From: Bacillota bacterium
GTDB taxonomy: Bacteria; Bacillota; Dethiobacteria; Dethiobacterales; Dethiobacteraceae
Direction: 5' to 3'
Assembly: GCA_012800215.1 (NCBI GenBank)
Contig: JAAZJT010000031.1
Span: 1 to 23,594 of the forward strand
Length of the DNA: 23,594 nucleotides
Positions 22,378 through 23,594 of the stretch are shown one piece after another. A model generated the notes under the pieces. The model had not been told where the DNA came from, ran no database searches, and was given only the letters and a program-made list of their open reading frames with translations. Position 1 is the first letter of the stretch, and every line of letters begins with the position of its first letter. Position numbers and translations under genes: made by a program.

Positions 22378-22977
22378 TTATTTGTTTTTCGCTTTTGCTA
22401 ATCTTCCTTCAACATCCTGCCAGTTGACCAGATTCCACCAGGCTTCTACCCAGGCAGCCCTTTTATTTTGATATTTAAGATAGTAGGCATGTTCCCAAAC
22501 ATCACAAACTAACAGTGGGGTTACGCCCCAAATAGATAAATTTTGATGTTTTTCCGTTGTCATGATATCTAGTTTGGCAGCATAGGGATTCCAAACCAGA
22601 AGCCCCCAGCCTGAGCCCTCAACGGCAACCGTTGCGGCACTAAAATGTTTTTTAAAGGCTGTAAAACTTCCGAAATCCTGATTAATGCGTTGAGCAAGGA
22701 CTCCTTGAGGAGCACCGCCGCCTGAGGGACTTAGATTATTCCAAAACAAGCTATGTAGCACATGACCTGCCCCGTGAAACGCTAATTCTCTTTCCCAGTG
22801 CTTAATTAGGGCAAAATCACTAGCTGCGCGCGCTTCGGCAAGTTTAGACACCGCCTGATTAAGCCCGTCCACATATCCTTTATGATGTATATCATGGTGC
22901 AGTCTTACTGTTTCTTCGTCATAATAGGGTTCAAGAGCATCATAGGCGTAAGGCAGTTCCGGCAGTTTATAAACCAT
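22378..22977 (-). CDS. sodA: Superoxide dismutase (Fe/Mn family)
   Basis: A cytoplasmic enzyme that converts superoxide to H2O2 and O2. The 199-residue protein has the standard opening LPELPYAYDALEPYYD and the four metal ligands: H27 (RLHHDIHHKGYV), H75 (HVLHSLFWNNLSP), D159 and H163 (DVWEHAYYLKYQN). The segments GSGWGLLVW and WWNLVNW are intact. Whether it uses Fe or Mn cannot be settled by eye. ATG 22977 is preferred over a GTG three codons upstream because AAAGGG lies eight bases before it and the N terminus then matches the family. No signal peptide is present. It is transcribed alone from a leftward promoter with an overlapping palindrome. Confidence 0.95.
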   Translation of the reverse strand: MVYKLPELPYAYDALEPYYDEETVRLHHDIHHKGYVDGLNQAVSKLAEARAASDFALIKHWERELAFHGAGHVLHSLFWNNLSPSGGGAPQGVLAQRINQDFGSFTAFKKHFSAATVAVEGSGWGLLVWNPYAAKLDIMTTEKHQNLSIWGVTPLLVCDVWEHAYYLKYQNKRAAWVEAWWNLVNWQDVEGRLAKAKNK

Positions 22978-23019
22978 AAAACACACCCTTTCATTGTTCT
23001 TGAAAAAATACTTGCGTCT

Positions 23020-23050
23020 AGTATATCATTTTACAGCGAAAAAAAGTTAA
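23020..23050 (-). promoter_or_regulatory. Probable sodA promoter
   Basis: On the minus strand, TTAACT (23050-23045), a 19-base spacer and an extended -10 TGATATACT (TATACT at 23025-23020). The long spacer is offset by the TG extension. Confidence 0.45.
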
Positions 23051-23061
23051 CATATGATAAC
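23046..23061. promoter_or_regulatory. Palindrome overlapping the sodA -35, possible operator
   Basis: GTTAACATATGATAAC is a 16-base palindrome with a single mismatched symmetric pair. It covers the predicted sodA -35. The half-sites GTTA and TAAC are 8 bases apart, two more than in Rex sites, so a Rex assignment is not supported. Confidence 0.4.
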
Positions 23062-23183
23062 AATAAATCTGATTTCACTACCTGACAGCAGCTACCTGCT
23101 AAATTTATCTCATTTAGGAAGGAACCTTTTTGCGGTTATCTCGTCTTAAATAGAGATAGATCAACAGGAAAAGAGGGATTGGT

Positions 23184-23594
23184 ATGAAGAAATTTTTGAT
23201 TCTGTTTTTAGTGTTGGCTGCAGTATTTGTTTTTGTTGCTTGTCAGCCGGCAGGGACTGGACAAGGAAGCAGTGCTCTTGATGGTAGTCTTGAGGATATT
23301 TTGGCTGAAATTTATGAGACGGCAGAAGTTGATGATTTCTTTAAAGAATTCATAGAGACAGGGTTGCAAACAACTGAAATTAATGCAGAAAATTGCAGTT
23401 ATCATTTAGGTGCCGAGATTGAATTTGCAGAAGCTATTGCTTCTGAACCAATTATGATGCCTTCTGCTTATGAATTATGTTTGGTACGCGTCAAAGAGGA
23501 TGCAGATATTGAAGAGATAAAAACTGCGATTAAAGAAAATGTTGACCCACAGAAATGGATTTGCGTGGGTGTAGATCCCGATAAAATAATAGTA
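23184..23594 (+). CDS. Lipoprotein of unknown function, 3' end outside window
   Basis: The first 137 codons of an exported lipoprotein. The signal segment MKKFLILFLVLAAVFVFVAC ends in a lipobox with Cys20. A Gly/Ser-rich linker and an acidic domain follow: LEDILAEIYETAEVDDFF, then MMPSAYELCLVRVKEDADIEEIKTAIKENVDPQKWICVGVDPDKIIV. This last pattern, with WICV near the end, resembles small Clostridia lipoproteins I have seen with a DUF4358-like domain, but I am not sure of the family. AAGAGGGATTGGT precedes ATG 23184. The reading frame is open to the last base of the window. It is divergent from sodA. Confidence 0.7.
   Translation, partial: MKKFLILFLVLAAVFVFVACQPAGTGQGSSALDGSLEDILAEIYETAEVDDFFKEFIETGLQTTEINAENCSYHLGAEIEFAEAIASEPIMMPSAYELCLVRVKEDADIEEIKTAIKENVDPQKWICVGVDPDKIIV

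Noticed and set aside
23046..23061. Rex binding site
   Set aside because: GTTA and TAAC are 8 bases apart, whereas the Rex consensus has 6, and the outer bases are not symmetric.

Overview
The window looks like chromosomal DNA of an anaerobic, low-GC member of the Clostridia. The evidence is the flavodiiron protein with rubredoxin, the T-box-controlled tyrS, MurT/GatD homologues, AGGAGG-type ribosome binding sites and AT-rich codon use. I cannot name the genus. I see no rRNA, tRNA, CRISPR array, phage genes or replication origin.

Layout. (1) 1-2083 is an oxygen/NO defence block: a leftward ferritin-like gene with an apparent frameshift and a probable ATT start, then rightward fprA and rubredoxin. 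(2) 2136-4865 holds a tyrosine T-box leader and tyrS, bracketed by two inverted copies of a 25-bp palindromic repeat, then a PstS-like lipoprotein. (3) 5015-7256 is a two-gene MurT/GatD-like operon; its GatD-like subunit lacks both glutaminase catalytic residues. (4) 7297-10088 holds a small RIC-like protein, a P1B-type metal ATPase with an unusual CPG membrane motif, and a separate HMA metal-binding protein. Two promoters here carry FNR/CRP-like boxes at the class II activator position. (5) 10125-12831 encodes one 881-residue protein that joins a Tet(M)/EF-G-like ribosomal GTPase to a YacP/Rae1-type NYN nuclease. (6) 13018-20398 is an envelope block: an anchored protein of unknown function, MoxR ATPase, DUF58 protein, a DUF4129-like membrane protein, then an MBOAT acyltransferase with its DHHW/AlgX-like partner. 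(7) 20433-21416 is a REP-associated tyrosine transposase (RAYT) flanked by inverted copies of the same 25-bp palindrome. (8) 21418-22372 is a two-gene unit (DUF6530-like, GIY-YIG-like) with a strong promoter and tandem octamers at its start site. (9) 22378-23594 holds a leftward Fe/Mn superoxide dismutase and the start of a rightward lipoprotein gene.

Themes. Five clear copies and one decayed copy of the 25-bp palindrome are scattered between genes, and the only plausible mobiliser in view is the RAYT. Two copies supply the stop codon of the preceding gene, one lies between the tyrS -10 and its T-box, and one abuts a -35 box. FprA, rubredoxin, the RIC-like protein, SOD and the ferritin-like gene all fit protection of an anaerobe from oxygen or nitric oxide. 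The candidates for under-described biology are the GTPase-nuclease fusion, the glutaminase-dead GatD with a diverged MurT, and the RAYT/REP family.
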